DNA of 64,000 nucleotides from contig NZ_LN650648.1 of NCBI RefSeq assembly GCF_900002575.1, forward strand, positions 1,961,565-2,025,564. Direction: 5' to 3'. Shown piece after piece: positions 28,175-36,713 of this stretch. The DNA is from Romboutsia hominis. Lineage in GTDB: Bacteria; Bacillota; Clostridia; Peptostreptococcales; Peptostreptococcaceae. Numbering within the stretch: the stretch's first letter is position 1; each line of letters starts with the position of its first letter. The translations under genes and the position numbers were made by a program. The notes beneath the pieces were generated by a model, which saw nothing but the letters and a program-made list of their open reading frames with translations, was not told the origin of the DNA and did no database searches.

Positions 28175-28315
28175 ACTTTATTTAAGTGACTTTATCTATT
28201 ACCGAAAAGTTCTTTTTTGCTACCGTGTAAAGTGGTATCATTACTTTTTAACCTATTACTATAAATTCAATAATTATGCATAATTTATAAATAGATATAA
28301 TAATTAATAAGCAAA

Positions 28316-28352
28316 AAAGACACCATAGTTTATTTTATTGTGCCTTTTTAAA
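28316..28352 (-). terminator. Terminator of the 2-TM protein gene
   Basis: AAAAAGGCAC/GTGTCTTTTT stem including one G-T pair with a 17-nt loop, followed on the minus strand by T residues. It lies 12 bp beyond the stop. Confidence 0.6.
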
Positions 28353-28363
28353 TCATTTTAATA

Positions 28364-28675
28364 TTAAGATATTTTTCTTTTTGCTTTAACAACTTCTTTT
28401 GTATTTCCTCTTTTAATATTTTTACTCTTGCTAACTTTAGTCTTTTGTATATGTTTTTTATTTTTAAATATTCTATTGTAGTCTACAACTACTAACATAA
28501 CTGTTAAACATAAAGTTAATCCTGTAAATAACATAAAGTAATATTCTAACCCTATAAACACTCCCATAATAGCATTTAACAGTATAAGTCCAAATGTTAT
28601 AACAAAAGATATAATAGATGATAGAACTAAAACCTTAAATATACTTTCTATCTTTCTTAGGATAGATTTCAACAT
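28364..28675 (-). CDS. Small two-helix membrane protein, unknown function
   Basis: About 103 residues from the ATG at 28675, which has GGGGTGA just upstream. A longer frame to 28729 has no ribosome-binding site. Two membrane helices (about 15-40 and 45-67) form a hairpin. The C-terminal 35 residues are extremely Lys-rich (KNKKHIQKTKVSKSKNIKRG). The basic tail would sit in the cytoplasm and could bind nucleic acid or phospholipid. Not a family I recognise. Confidence 0.6.
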   Translation of the reverse strand: MLKSILRKIESIFKVLVLSSIISFVITFGLILLNAIMGVFIGLEYYFMLFTGLTLCLTVMLVVVDYNRIFKNKKHIQKTKVSKSKNIKRGNTKEVVKAKRKIS

Positions 28676-28801
28676 TCTCACCCCGTATAATAACAAATCT
28701 TTACATTTATCTATCTTTAAATATATCAAATATGCACATAAATAGCAATTCTTATTAGTTATTTTTCTAAAAGTATTTACAATTATATTTTCTTCGTAAC
28801 A

Positions 28802-28862
28802 ATATCACCCCTTAATTAATAAAATATAATTAGGTTATATTTTATTAATTAAGGGGTGATAT
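28802..28862. promoter_or_regulatory. Perfect 28-bp inverted repeat enclosing the cotE ribosome-binding site
   Basis: Arm 28802-28829, 5-nt loop TTAGG, arm 28835-28862, with no mismatch. The right arm contains AAGGGGTGAT, the Shine-Dalgarno of the cotE-like gene whose ATG is at 28865. If transcribed through, the RNA would bury the ribosome-binding site in a 28-bp hairpin. If transcription starts inside the repeat, the site stays free. It is also a possible dyad for a DNA-binding regulator. Confidence 0.75.
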
Positions 28863-28864
28863 AT

Positions 28865-30628
28865 ATGCCATGCCTTCCAAGTTTAGGATCGAAAGCTCCT
28901 GATTTTAAGGCTAACACAACATTTGGGCCTATAAAATTATCTGATTATAATGGTAAATGGGTAGTTTTATTTTCTCATCCTGGAGATTTTACTCCAGTAT
29001 GCACTACAGAATTTCTATGCTTTGCTAAATACCATAATGAATTTAAAAAAAGAAACACAGAATTAATAGGCCTAAGTGTTGACAGTAATGCGTCTCATCT
29101 AGCTTGGATGTATAATATATTTACTATGACAGGTATTGATATTCCTTTTCCAGTTATAGATGATAATGATAAATATGTAGCTAAGCTATACGGTATGATT
29201 TCAGAACAAATGAGTAATACTTCTACAGTACGATCTGTTTTTATAATAGATGATAAACAAATACTCAGAACTATACTTTACTATCCTCTCACAACTGGTA
29301 GAAATATTCCTGAGATTTTAAGAATTATAGAAGCACTTCAAACTAGTGATAAAGATAAAGTAGTAACTCCTGCTAACTGGTTTCCTGGTATGCCAGTCAT
29401 AACACCATCTCCTAAAACTTATAAAGAGTTAAAAAATAAAATTAAAAACTGTGAGAAAGAATATGCGTATATGGACTGGTATCTTTGCTTTATGCCTGAT
29501 AAGGATAGACCAACTATTAATGTGAAACATAATAAAGATATATTTATAAAATCTAAAAATACTAAAAAGTGCCAAAGACCTGAAATAACAGACCCAGATA
29601 AACAGCCTGCTATAAGTTGTCCTGATGTTAGTCCAATAGTTATGGAGTATGTATTTGGTAATCCTGGAAACGTAGATCCTAATTTACTTGATGCTGTAAT
29701 CTATGCATTCGTAGAAATTAATGAAAATGGAACATTACGAGTTCCTACTCCTAATTATTTAAATCAACTTATAAGTCTTAAAAATATTAAGCCTACTTTA
29801 AAAGTTATTGCTGCCATTGGTGGATGGGGAGTTGAAGGTTTTTCTGATGCTGCTTTAACTCCTGCATCTAGATATGCATTTGCTAGAGAAGCAAATAAGC
29901 TTATAAAGCAATATAATTTAGATGGTATTGATATTGACTGGGAATATCCTGGAAGTAGTGGTGCGGGTATAAAATCTAGACCTGAAGATAAAGAAAATTT
30001 TACACTTTTACTAACCGCTCTAAGAGATGTTATAGGAGATAATAAGTGGTTAAGTGTTGCTGGTACTGGAGATATTGGTTATATAAATAGAAGTGCTGAA
30101 ATATCTAAAATAGCTCCTTTAATAAACTATTTTAATCTAATGAGTTATGATTTTACAGCTGGAGAAACAGGTGAGAATGCTAAGAAACATCATGCTAATT
30201 TATATCCTTCTAATTTATCTTTAAGAGGATATAGTGTAGATTCTATGGTACAAAATTTAATAAATGCCGGTATGCCTCGTGAAAAAATACTACTTGGGGT
30301 TCCTTTTTATGGTAGACTTGGAGCTGCAATTACAAGATCATATGATCAACTTAGAAGGGATTATATAAATAAAAATGGTCATACAGTAATGTTTGATAGA
30401 GATGCTAAAGTACCTTATCTAGTAAAAGATGGAGAGTTCTCAATGTCTTATGAGGATACCCTTTCTATTTATATAAAAGCTCTATATGTATTAGATAATT
30501 GTCTTGGTGGCATTTTTTCTTGGACATCGACATATGACCAGGCAAATATTTTGGCAAAAGCTATGTATGATGGTATAAATAGACCTTCTTTTGTTTTAGC
30601 TGAATTAGAGGATTTTGGATTAAGTTAA
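28865..30628 (+). CDS. cotE: CotE-like spore coat protein: peroxiredoxin-chitinase fusion
   Basis: About 587 residues. Residues 1-215 are a Prx6/AhpC-type peroxiredoxin: 'FSHPGDFTPVCTTEF' with peroxidatic Cys46, and Arg123 in 'TVRSVFIIDD'. Residues about 255-587 are a GH18 chitinase with the full catalytic motif 'LDGIDIDWEYPG' (353-360, acid Glu360) and 'NYFNLMSYDF'. The same two-domain order defines CotE of the C. difficile spore coat, which has peroxidase and chitinase activity. A Cys-containing linker joins the halves. There is no signal peptide, as expected for a coat protein made in the mother cell. An in-frame GTG at 28856 lies in the Shine-Dalgarno, so the start is 28865. Confidence 0.9.
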   Translation: MPCLPSLGSKAPDFKANTTFGPIKLSDYNGKWVVLFSHPGDFTPVCTTEFLCFAKYHNEFKKRNTELIGLSVDSNASHLAWMYNIFTMTGIDIPFPVIDDNDKYVAKLYGMISEQMSNTSTVRSVFIIDDKQILRTILYYPLTTGRNIPEILRIIEALQTSDKDKVVTPANWFPGMPVITPSPKTYKELKNKIKNCEKEYAYMDWYLCFMPDKDRPTINVKHNKDIFIKSKNTKKCQRPEITDPDKQPAISCPDVSPIVMEYVFGNPGNVDPNLLDAVIYAFVEINENGTLRVPTPNYLNQLISLKNIKPTLKVIAAIGGWGVEGFSDAALTPASRYAFAREANKLIKQYNLDGIDIDWEYPGSSGAGIKSRPEDKENFTLLLTALRDVIGDNKWLSVAGTGDIGYINRSAEISKIAPLINYFNLMSYDFTAGETGENAKKHHANLYPSNLSLRGYSVDSMVQNLINAGMPREKILLGVPFYGRLGAAITRSYDQLRRDYINKNGHTVMFDRDAKVPYLVKDGEFSMSYEDTLSIYIKALYVLDNCLGGIFSWTSTYDQANILAKAMYDGINRPSFVLAELEDFGLS

Positions 30629-30632
30629 AAAT

Positions 30633-30664
30633 AAAGTCTTGCAAAATACTTTGCAAGACTTTTA
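30633..30664. terminator. Bidirectional terminator between cotE and rnhA
   Basis: Perfect 13-bp arms AAAGTCTTGCAAA with a 4-nt loop, shared by the converging genes and overlapping the rnhA stop. Confidence 0.85.
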
Positions 30665-31270
30665 TATTCCTATAGCTTTCTTTGCTAATTTATCAGCTTC
30701 ATCGTTATATTTATTACCACTATGTGCTTTTACTTTTACAAACTCAACATTTAACTTATCTTTTATATTATCATAAAATTTCTTATATTTGGTAGTTCCT
30801 TCTTTATTAGTTTTCCATAATCCTAAGCACCATTTCTCTATTCCTTCATAATCAAAATATAAAATCAAATTATTTATGTTATTATCTATACAATAATTCA
30901 TCGCAATCTTTGCAGCTTCTATTTCACCTGCGACATTTCTCATTCCAACTAAATCTTTATCATTTCCTTTTTTGCTATAAGTTTTTATAACTTCTTCATT
31001 TTTTATTATAACTACCCCTGAACCATATTCTCTTATTGAATGTTCATAACTACCATCAACATAAGCTTTTACAAGTTCTTTTCCCTCTTGTATTTTTACG
31101 CTACTTTCACCATCTATATATGCTTTTGCTTCCTCTATTGTAGTAAAGCTTTTATACTCAGCACCTGAAAAACCATTTATTTGTTCCTTACAATCATTCC
31201 ATGTATTGTATACTCCATTGTTTCTTCCTTTTCTTACTGCATAAAACTTAACTTTAGCCAAATTTTTCAC
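30662..31270 (-). CDS. rnhA: Ribonuclease HI with viroplasmin-like RNA/DNA-hybrid-binding domain
   Basis: 202 residues. Residues about 7-52 are the caulimovirus-viroplasmin/HBD domain ('KFYAVRKGRNNGVYNTW', 'GFSGAEYKSFTTIEEAKAYI'). Residues about 68-202 are RNase H1, with the DEDD catalytic set in 'AYVDGSY', 'AGEIEAA', 'LYFDYEGIEKW' and 'YNDEADKLAK'. It degrades RNA in RNA:DNA hybrids. This two-domain form is common in clostridia. Confidence 0.93.
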   Translation of the reverse strand: MKNLAKVKFYAVRKGRNNGVYNTWNDCKEQINGFSGAEYKSFTTIEEAKAYIDGESSVKIQEGKELVKAYVDGSYEHSIREYGSGVVIIKNEEVIKTYSKKGNDKDLVGMRNVAGEIEAAKIAMNYCIDNNINNLILYFDYEGIEKWCLGLWKTNKEGTTKYKKFYDNIKDKLNVEFVKVKAHSGNKYNDEADKLAKKAIGI

Positions 31271-31445
31271 TTCCTTTAATATAACTATTTATATAAAATT
31301 TATTTTCTTCTTAAATTATACATTTAATAACTATTCTATATTAAAATCAATGCTTTTAAAAGATTTATTATTTTACATATTCTTATGAAAATTTCCTTAA
31401 TTTTTACATTCCTAAATATTTCATACTTTATTTTTTTTGAATTTA

Positions 31446-31454
31446 TGGTATAAT
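31446..31454 (+). promoter_or_regulatory. Extended -10 promoter for the lysine riboswitch transcript
   Basis: TGG followed by perfect TATAAT (31449-31454) on the plus strand. The -35 region is only T-rich. Transcription would start near 31461, about 20 nt before the riboswitch. Confidence 0.5.
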
Positions 31455-31481
31455 CTTTATTATCAAATAAATCGAATATAA

Positions 31482-31655
31482 CTATTGGTAGAGGTCGCAT
31501 TGTTAAATAGTAGTTTTGTGGAGGTAAGCACGAAGAAGCAAAATAAAAGGTAACTATGCCGAAATATATAAGGGAAGCTTTAAACTTATATATTGGGGTT
31601 ATGCAAAATATGTATAACACTGTCACATTCATATGTGGAGTGCTATCTTTAGATT
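31482..31655 (+). promoter_or_regulatory. Lysine riboswitch (L box)
   Basis: Ordered core elements match the L box: GGTAGAGGTCGC at the P1/J1-2 junction (about 31487-31498), GTAAGCACGAAGAAGC, CTATGCCGAA, a GGGGTTATGC/GTATAAC stem, then ACTGTCAC...GTGGAGTGCTATCTT closing P1 (about 31619-31650). A terminator follows at 31688. Lysine binding should stabilise P1 and allow termination ahead of the transporter gene. Confidence 0.88.
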
Positions 31656-31687
31656 AAGCGTATTTTTAATTATACGATTGAATGCTT

Positions 31688-31725
31688 AAGTCTAGGATAA
31701 TATCTTTACACCTAGACTTTTTTTA
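31688..31725 (+). terminator. Riboswitch-controlled intrinsic terminator
   Basis: AAGTCTAGG/CCTAGACTT 9-bp stem with a 14-nt loop and seven T. It is the expression platform of the lysine riboswitch, 54 bp before the transporter start. Confidence 0.85.
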
Positions 31726-31778
31726 TTATCTCTTTTCTCCTTAACGTTATATTCGGTATGAATTTTAGGAGGACTTTT

Positions 31779-33215
31779 ATGACAAAAAAGATTAAAAAAC
31801 AAGCAACTTTGTTTGATGCACTACTTTGTGTTTCTGTTTTAGTTGCGGTTTTGGTGACATGTTTAGTATTTTTAAGAAAGTATGAAATATCTGCTCATAT
31901 ACCACTTATAATAGGTGCTACATTTGCAAGTGGTGTTGCAGTTTTTAGATTAGGTTTTACTTGGAAAGAATTAGAAGAAGGTATACTATCTACTATAAAT
32001 ACGACAATGCAGTCAATACTTATACTTTTAGTAGTTGGTATGATAATAGGTACTTGGATAGCTGGTGGTATAGTTCCTGCTATGATATATTGGGGTCTTA
32101 AAATATTATCACCTGGAATATTCTTAGTGGCAACTACTTTAATCTGTGCTATAGTATCTATTTCTACTGGTTCATCTTGGACAACAGCTGGTACTGTAGG
32201 TATAGCTCTTTTAGGTATCGGTAGTGCCTTAGGTATACCTGGTAAAATAGTTGCAGGTGCTATAATATCTGGAGCTTATTTTGGGGATAAGATGTCTCCT
32301 TTATCTGATACAACAAACTTAGCTCCTGCTATGGCTGGTTCTACTTTATTTGATCACATAAAACATATGGTATATACAGCTGGTCCTGCTCTTTTAATTT
32401 CACTTGTATTATACGGTATAATAGGAATGAAATACGCAGGTTCTGAAATGGATATATCTCAAATAAACCAAATTCAAAATGCTTTATTGAGTAATTACAA
32501 TACATTATCTCCACTTTTGCTTTTAGTTCCTGTTGCTGTTATAGCAATGGTTATATTTAAAGTGCCTACAATACCAGCACTTATAGGTGGTGTTATATTA
32601 GGTGGAGTTTGTGCTGTAGCATTCCAAGGTGCTTCTGTCGCTGATATACTTGTAGTTGCTAAGACTGGTTATGTTTCATCTACTGGAATGAAGTTTGTTG
32701 ATGATCTTCTTACTAGAGGTGGACTTGACAGTATGTTAGGAACAGTATCGTTAATACTTTGTGCTTTAACTGTAGGTGGGGTATTAGAAAAAACTGGTAT
32801 GTTACAAGTTATAGCACAGTCTATACTAAAATTTGCAAAGGGTACTTTTGGACTTATAGCTGCTACAATATTTACTTGTATCGGTACTAACTTAGCAGTT
32901 GCAGACCAATATTTAGCCATAGTTATACCAGGAAGTATGTATAAGGATGCATTTATAAGACAAGGTTTATCTCCTAAGAATCTTTCTCGTGCTTTAGAAG
33001 ATAGTGCCACTATAACGTCTCCACTTATTCCTTGGAATACTTGTGGAGCATATATGTCAGCAACACTTGGAATTGGATCTTTCGTATTTTTACCATATGC
33101 ATTCTTTAACTTAATTTGTCCTTTAATATCATTATTCTATGGATTAACAGGATTAACAATAGAAAAACTTTCTGATGAAGATTTAATAGAAGAATTTGAA
33201 AACGGAATAGCTTAA
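31779..33215 (+). CDS. NhaC-family antiporter, probable lysine transporter
   Basis: About 478 residues with some twelve hydrophobic helices. NhaC features are 'GIVPAMIYWGLKIL', 'STGSSWTTAGTVGIALLGIG', 'GDKMSPLSDTTNLAPAMAG' and 'SPLIPWNTCGAYMSATLG'. The family is annotated as Na+/H+ antiporters, but members under lysine riboswitches have been proposed to be lysine transporters (LysW). The upstream L box makes lysine transport the best call here. AGGAGG precedes the ATG at 31779; the in-frame ATG at 31758 lies before that site. Confidence 0.88.
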   Translation: MTKKIKKQATLFDALLCVSVLVAVLVTCLVFLRKYEISAHIPLIIGATFASGVAVFRLGFTWKELEEGILSTINTTMQSILILLVVGMIIGTWIAGGIVPAMIYWGLKILSPGIFLVATTLICAIVSISTGSSWTTAGTVGIALLGIGSALGIPGKIVAGAIISGAYFGDKMSPLSDTTNLAPAMAGSTLFDHIKHMVYTAGPALLISLVLYGIIGMKYAGSEMDISQINQIQNALLSNYNTLSPLLLLVPVAVIAMVIFKVPTIPALIGGVILGGVCAVAFQGASVADILVVAKTGYVSSTGMKFVDDLLTRGGLDSMLGTVSLILCALTVGGVLEKTGMLQVIAQSILKFAKGTFGLIAATIFTCIGTNLAVADQYLAIVIPGSMYKDAFIRQGLSPKNLSRALEDSATITSPLIPWNTCGAYMSATLGIGSFVFLPYAFFNLICPLISLFYGLTGLTIEKLSDEDLIEEFENGIA

Positions 33216-33216
33216 A

Positions 33217-33248
33217 ATAAAAAAGAGTCTTTAAAGACTCTTTTTTAT
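33217..33248. terminator. Bidirectional terminator between the NhaC and CaCA genes
   Basis: Loopless palindrome AAAAAAGAGTCTTT/AAAGACTCTTTTTT with A and T runs, shared by two converging genes. Confidence 0.85.
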
Positions 33249-34198
33249 TTTCTTATTATTATAAATGTCATATATAATATATACATTATAACTAATAATA
33301 TACCTTCTTTTTTATTTATACGTTGCTTAGTTCCTGCAAATATATATGTTAATATTGTTATTATTATCATAATCATCATATCAACAAACACTATGCTATG
33401 AACTTGTATATTGCTTATAAATGAGGATATACCTAAAACAAATAATATATTAAACAGATTCGAACCAACTACATTACCTATAGCTATATCACTTTCACCT
33501 TTTCTAGCCGCAACTATACTCGTTACGAACTCCGGAAGAGATGTTCCTATAGATACTATAGTTAAGCCTACTAGATTTTCACTCATACCCCAAGCTAAAG
33601 CAATATTGCTTGCACTATCTACAACAAACTGACCACCTACTATTATTCCAATTATACCAAAGATACTCATTAGTATACTTTTACTCATAGGTATGCTCTC
33701 ATCAGCTTGATCTATTTCCATTTCCTCTTTAGATGTTATGGCCATCTCTACTAAATAATACATAAATATACCAAATAAAGTTAGTAGCATCAGCCCATCT
33801 GCTCTTGTTAAAGCATTTTGAGTATACCCTTGAAACTTTATATCGTGAGATAATATAGATAGTACTATAGTTGCAAGTACTGCAAATGGGAATTCTTTAA
33901 TTATAGTGCTCTTTTGTACCTTTATAGGATTTATTATTGCTACGACTCCCAAAACACATAAAAAGTTAAATATATTAGACCCTACTACATTGGCTATAGC
34001 CATATCATTACTTCCTTTTAATGCTGCTGTTATACTTACTGCAGCTTCTGGTGCACTAGTACCAAAAGCAACTATTGTAAGCCCAATTATAAGTGTTGGG
34101 ACCTTTAATGTTTTTGCTATAGATGATGAGCCAACTACAAATACATCTGCTCCTTTTATAAGAATTAAAAAACCTATTATAAGTAATATATAACTCAT
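33245..34198 (-). CDS. Calcium/sodium antiporter (CaCA family, YrbG-like)
   Basis: 317 residues built from two homologous halves of five helices. The alpha-repeat motifs are 'VAFGTSAPEAAVSITAALKG'...'NVVGSNIFNFLCVLG' in the first half and 'VSIGTSLPEFVTSIVAARKG'...'NVVGSNLFNILFVLG' in the second, with the ion-binding Glu in each. It exchanges Na+ for Ca2+ (or similar) at the cytoplasmic membrane. Probably monocistronic. Confidence 0.93.
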   Translation of the reverse strand: MSYILLIIGFLILIKGADVFVVGSSSIAKTLKVPTLIIGLTIVAFGTSAPEAAVSITAALKGSNDMAIANVVGSNIFNFLCVLGVVAIINPIKVQKSTIIKEFPFAVLATIVLSILSHDIKFQGYTQNALTRADGLMLLTLFGIFMYYLVEMAITSKEEMEIDQADESIPMSKSILMSIFGIIGIIVGGQFVVDSASNIALAWGMSENLVGLTIVSIGTSLPEFVTSIVAARKGESDIAIGNVVGSNLFNILFVLGISSFISNIQVHSIVFVDMMIMIIITILTYIFAGTKQRINKKEGILLVIMYILYMTFIIIRK

Positions 34199-34298
34199 AT
34201 TTACATCCTTTCTTTTAACTACTTTTATAAGATTTATTTTTTCTTAAATATCTAATCTTATTCAATAATTAAAATATAGGTAAAGTCTTTTTATAATC

Positions 34299-36713
34299 TC
34301 ATACCTTAGATTTTAATTTGATTTTTTCTTTTGGTATAGTGTATCTATGATTAAAGTACTTTATATTTAATTTATCATGATTATTTGAAGTAACTCTGCA
34401 CTTTATATACCTTTGATTCATTTGCTCAACTACAAACTGTTCTATATCTTTTATGTCATCTATATCTGTAATTGTTAATAAGTTCCTAACATCTACTAAT
34501 ACCTCTCTCATAACCTGCTTTCTACATATATTTAGATGATTATTAGTATAGTTTTGTATATTATTTTTGCTAACTATATTTATTTTACAACCATGAAGAT
34601 CTCTCTCTAATTTTTTTAAAGTATGCCCATTAGTTCCTATGTCAAAGATTATAAAACATCCGTAATCATATTTGCTTCTTAAGATCCTTCCCATAGCTTG
34701 TTTTACTTTAATAGCCATCTGAGGGTAGTTTATAGATTGATAGGTCAAGCCATATTTTTTCATAATAGTTGAGTATAAAGGATCTTTCGGATTTAGATTA
34801 GGAATTTTATCTAAGGTTACACACACAAGTCCATCCCCTGGAACATCTACACCTTCAAAGCATCCTTTCGACCCTAATACCACACAATTTTGATTCATAT
34901 TCTTTAAATTTCTAATTCCTTTTTTGTTTTTGTATATATCTATGTTTTTTCCATTTAATATATGAGTTAGATCTTCGTATGTTTTATCCAATCTATCTGT
35001 ACTATTAAATAATGATAATAAGTGTCCATGTGTTACCTCACATATTTTGTATATAGTATTTGATATGTCTGTTGTAAAGTTTTTATTATTATAATTTGAT
35101 AAATCGCTTAGCCCTAATGTTAATACTTTGTTTTTATAATTATATAAAGGCTCTATCACTTTTTCGATATTTTCAACCCTATTTATACCGAGAGTATTTT
35201 TAAAATAATTCATATTGTTTTCTACACTCAAAGTAGCAGATATAAATATACCACTTTCCACTTGACTTAATATATTTTCTTCAAACAATTTAGCTAGTTT
35301 TAAAGGAACAACTTTAGCCTCAAAGTTAGTATAATTTTTATCTATTTCAATAATTCTTGCAAAATCGTCTTCTTCAGTAAATTCCATAAATAGTTCAAAT
35401 GTAGTCCTTATATCTTCTAGTTCTTTTATTCTTGCTTTACCAAATTTATATATATCAGATTCCTTATCTATACTATCATCATCTATATTTCTATCAATTA
35501 TAACTAATATAGCTATTAAATTTCTTAGTATTTTATCAAAACTATCTCTAATCTTATTACTATAACTTAAATATGTTAATTCTATATATTCATCTTCTTT
35601 TTTTACATTTCCTAGCACTTCACTTTGTTGTAGATTAAATTCCCACCTTAAGTTATATTTACTTAAATAATTATAATCTGATTCTATACCAAATCTTAGA
35701 ACAGAGTTAAGTTCCTCTAAAATTAAATTTATATTCCTACTTATTTTTTCTTTTATATCTCTTCCAAAGTGAACATGATGATAAAACTTATCAAAATACT
35801 TTATCTTTCTAGATGTTTTATACTTTTCATATATAAAAGGACTATTTCCTATATATTCATATGGATATATTTCTTTTAAAAAATATTTTAGTGCTTTGTA
35901 TTCTATAGTACTTGAGAAAAAATCATATCCCTTTTCAGCTAAATTATGACCCTCATCCACTATAATATTTTCTAGTGGTTTCTCTTCTTTATAAGGCCAC
36001 TTTGCTAATAAAGAGTGATTTATAACAGTTATATCTTCTTCTTTTAATTCTTCTACCCTATTTTTGTATAGACATTCTTTATTACACTTTTTAGGTCTAC
36101 ATAAATTTGGATCACAACTAACATGTTTTATATGATCACCTATTACATTAAATTCATTTAATATAGAAGGACTTATCTCCTCTATATCACCGTGTTTTCC
36201 TTCCTTAACTATTTGTTCTAGTAGTAATATCCCTAGTATTTCTTTTTTAGTTGGTTTTTTAGAGGTATATTCATGTTTATACTGTTCTAATTTTTCTACA
36301 CATATATAGTTGTTTTTTCCTTTTATGTATCCATACTTTATCTTTCCCATAAGACCTAATGAGTTTAATACATTAGGTATATCTTTATTGATCAATTGTA
36401 TTTGAAGCTCTTTAGTGTCTGTAGATATTATCATTCTCTTTTTGTTTAACCTTGCTTCTAATATAGCTGGAAGTAAATATCCTACACTTTTACCTATTCC
36501 TGTTGGTGCCTCTATACATGCTATTTTATAAGTAGTAGCACTACTTATAGTTTCTCTTATAGTTTTGGTTAGTTCATACTGCCCTGGCCTGTATTCATAT
36601 ATAAATCCTTCTTTTTTAGCCCATATGCTTTCATCTTTTAATAATTCTTCATAATTTCTTTCATTTTCATTTAGTTTTCTTATTACTAGCTTTTCTTTTT
36701 TATTATCTTTTAA
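34299..36713 (-). CDS. dinG: DinG/XPD-like DNA helicase, helicase part of a frameshifted gene
   Basis: From base 36713 the frame is open for about 804 residues. Walker A 'EAPTGIGKS' lies near 36484-36513, upstream of the first ATG (36434), so the ATG-started 711-residue product would lack it. Counted from that ATG, 'IIVDEGH' (DEAH box) is at 157-163. Four to five Cys (45, 107, 112, 117, 121) are spaced like the Fe-S cluster of XPD/DinG. Helicase motif VI is 'QAMGRILRSKYDYG'. No credible start codon exists between 36713 and 36434, which argues for translation from the exonuclease-like ORF upstream, through a -1 shift or in an intact allele. DinG enzymes unwind forked and R-loop DNA. Confidence 0.82.
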   Translation of the reverse strand, partial: LKDNKKEKLVIRKLNENERNYEELLKDESIWAKKEGFIYEYRPGQYELTKTIRETISSATTYKIACIEAPTGIGKSVGYLLPAILEARLNKKRMIISTDTKELQIQLINKDIPNVLNSLGLMGKIKYGYIKGKNNYICVEKLEQYKHEYTSKKPTKKEILGILLLEQIVKEGKHGDIEEISPSILNEFNVIGDHIKHVSCDPNLCRPKKCNKECLYKNRVEELKEEDITVINHSLLAKWPYKEEKPLENIIVDEGHNLAEKGYDFFSSTIEYKALKYFLKEIYPYEYIGNSPFIYEKYKTSRKIKYFDKFYHHVHFGRDIKEKISRNINLILEELNSVLRFGIESDYNYLSKYNLRWEFNLQQSEVLGNVKKEDEYIELTYLSYSNKIRDSFDKILRNLIAILVIIDRNIDDDSIDKESDIYKFGKARIKELEDIRTTFELFMEFTEEDDFARIIEIDKNYTNFEAKVVPLKLAKLFEENILSQVESGIFISATLSVENNMNYFKNTLGINRVENIEKVIEPLYNYKNKVLTLGLSDLSNYNNKNFTTDISNTIYKICEVTHGHLLSLFNSTDRLDKTYEDLTHILNGKNIDIYKNKKGIRNLKNMNQNCVVLGSKGCFEGVDVPGDGLVCVTLDKIPNLNPKDPLYSTIMKKYGLTYQSINYPQMAIKVKQAMGRILRSKYDYGCFIIFDIGTNGHTLKKLERDLHGCKINIVSKNNIQNYTNNHLNICRKQVMREVLVDVRNLLTITDIDDIKDIEQFVVEQMNQRYIKCRVTSNNHDKLNIKYFNHRYTIPKEKIKLKSKV

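Noticed and set aside
28089-28363. Small ORF or RNA gene upstream of the PP2C gene
   Set aside because: No frame with a ribosome-binding site; only the AT inverted repeat and the neighbour's terminator are seen.
31336-31632. 98-residue ORF on the minus strand
   Set aside because: It lies antisense to the lysine riboswitch, has no ribosome-binding site, and the riboswitch explains the sequence.
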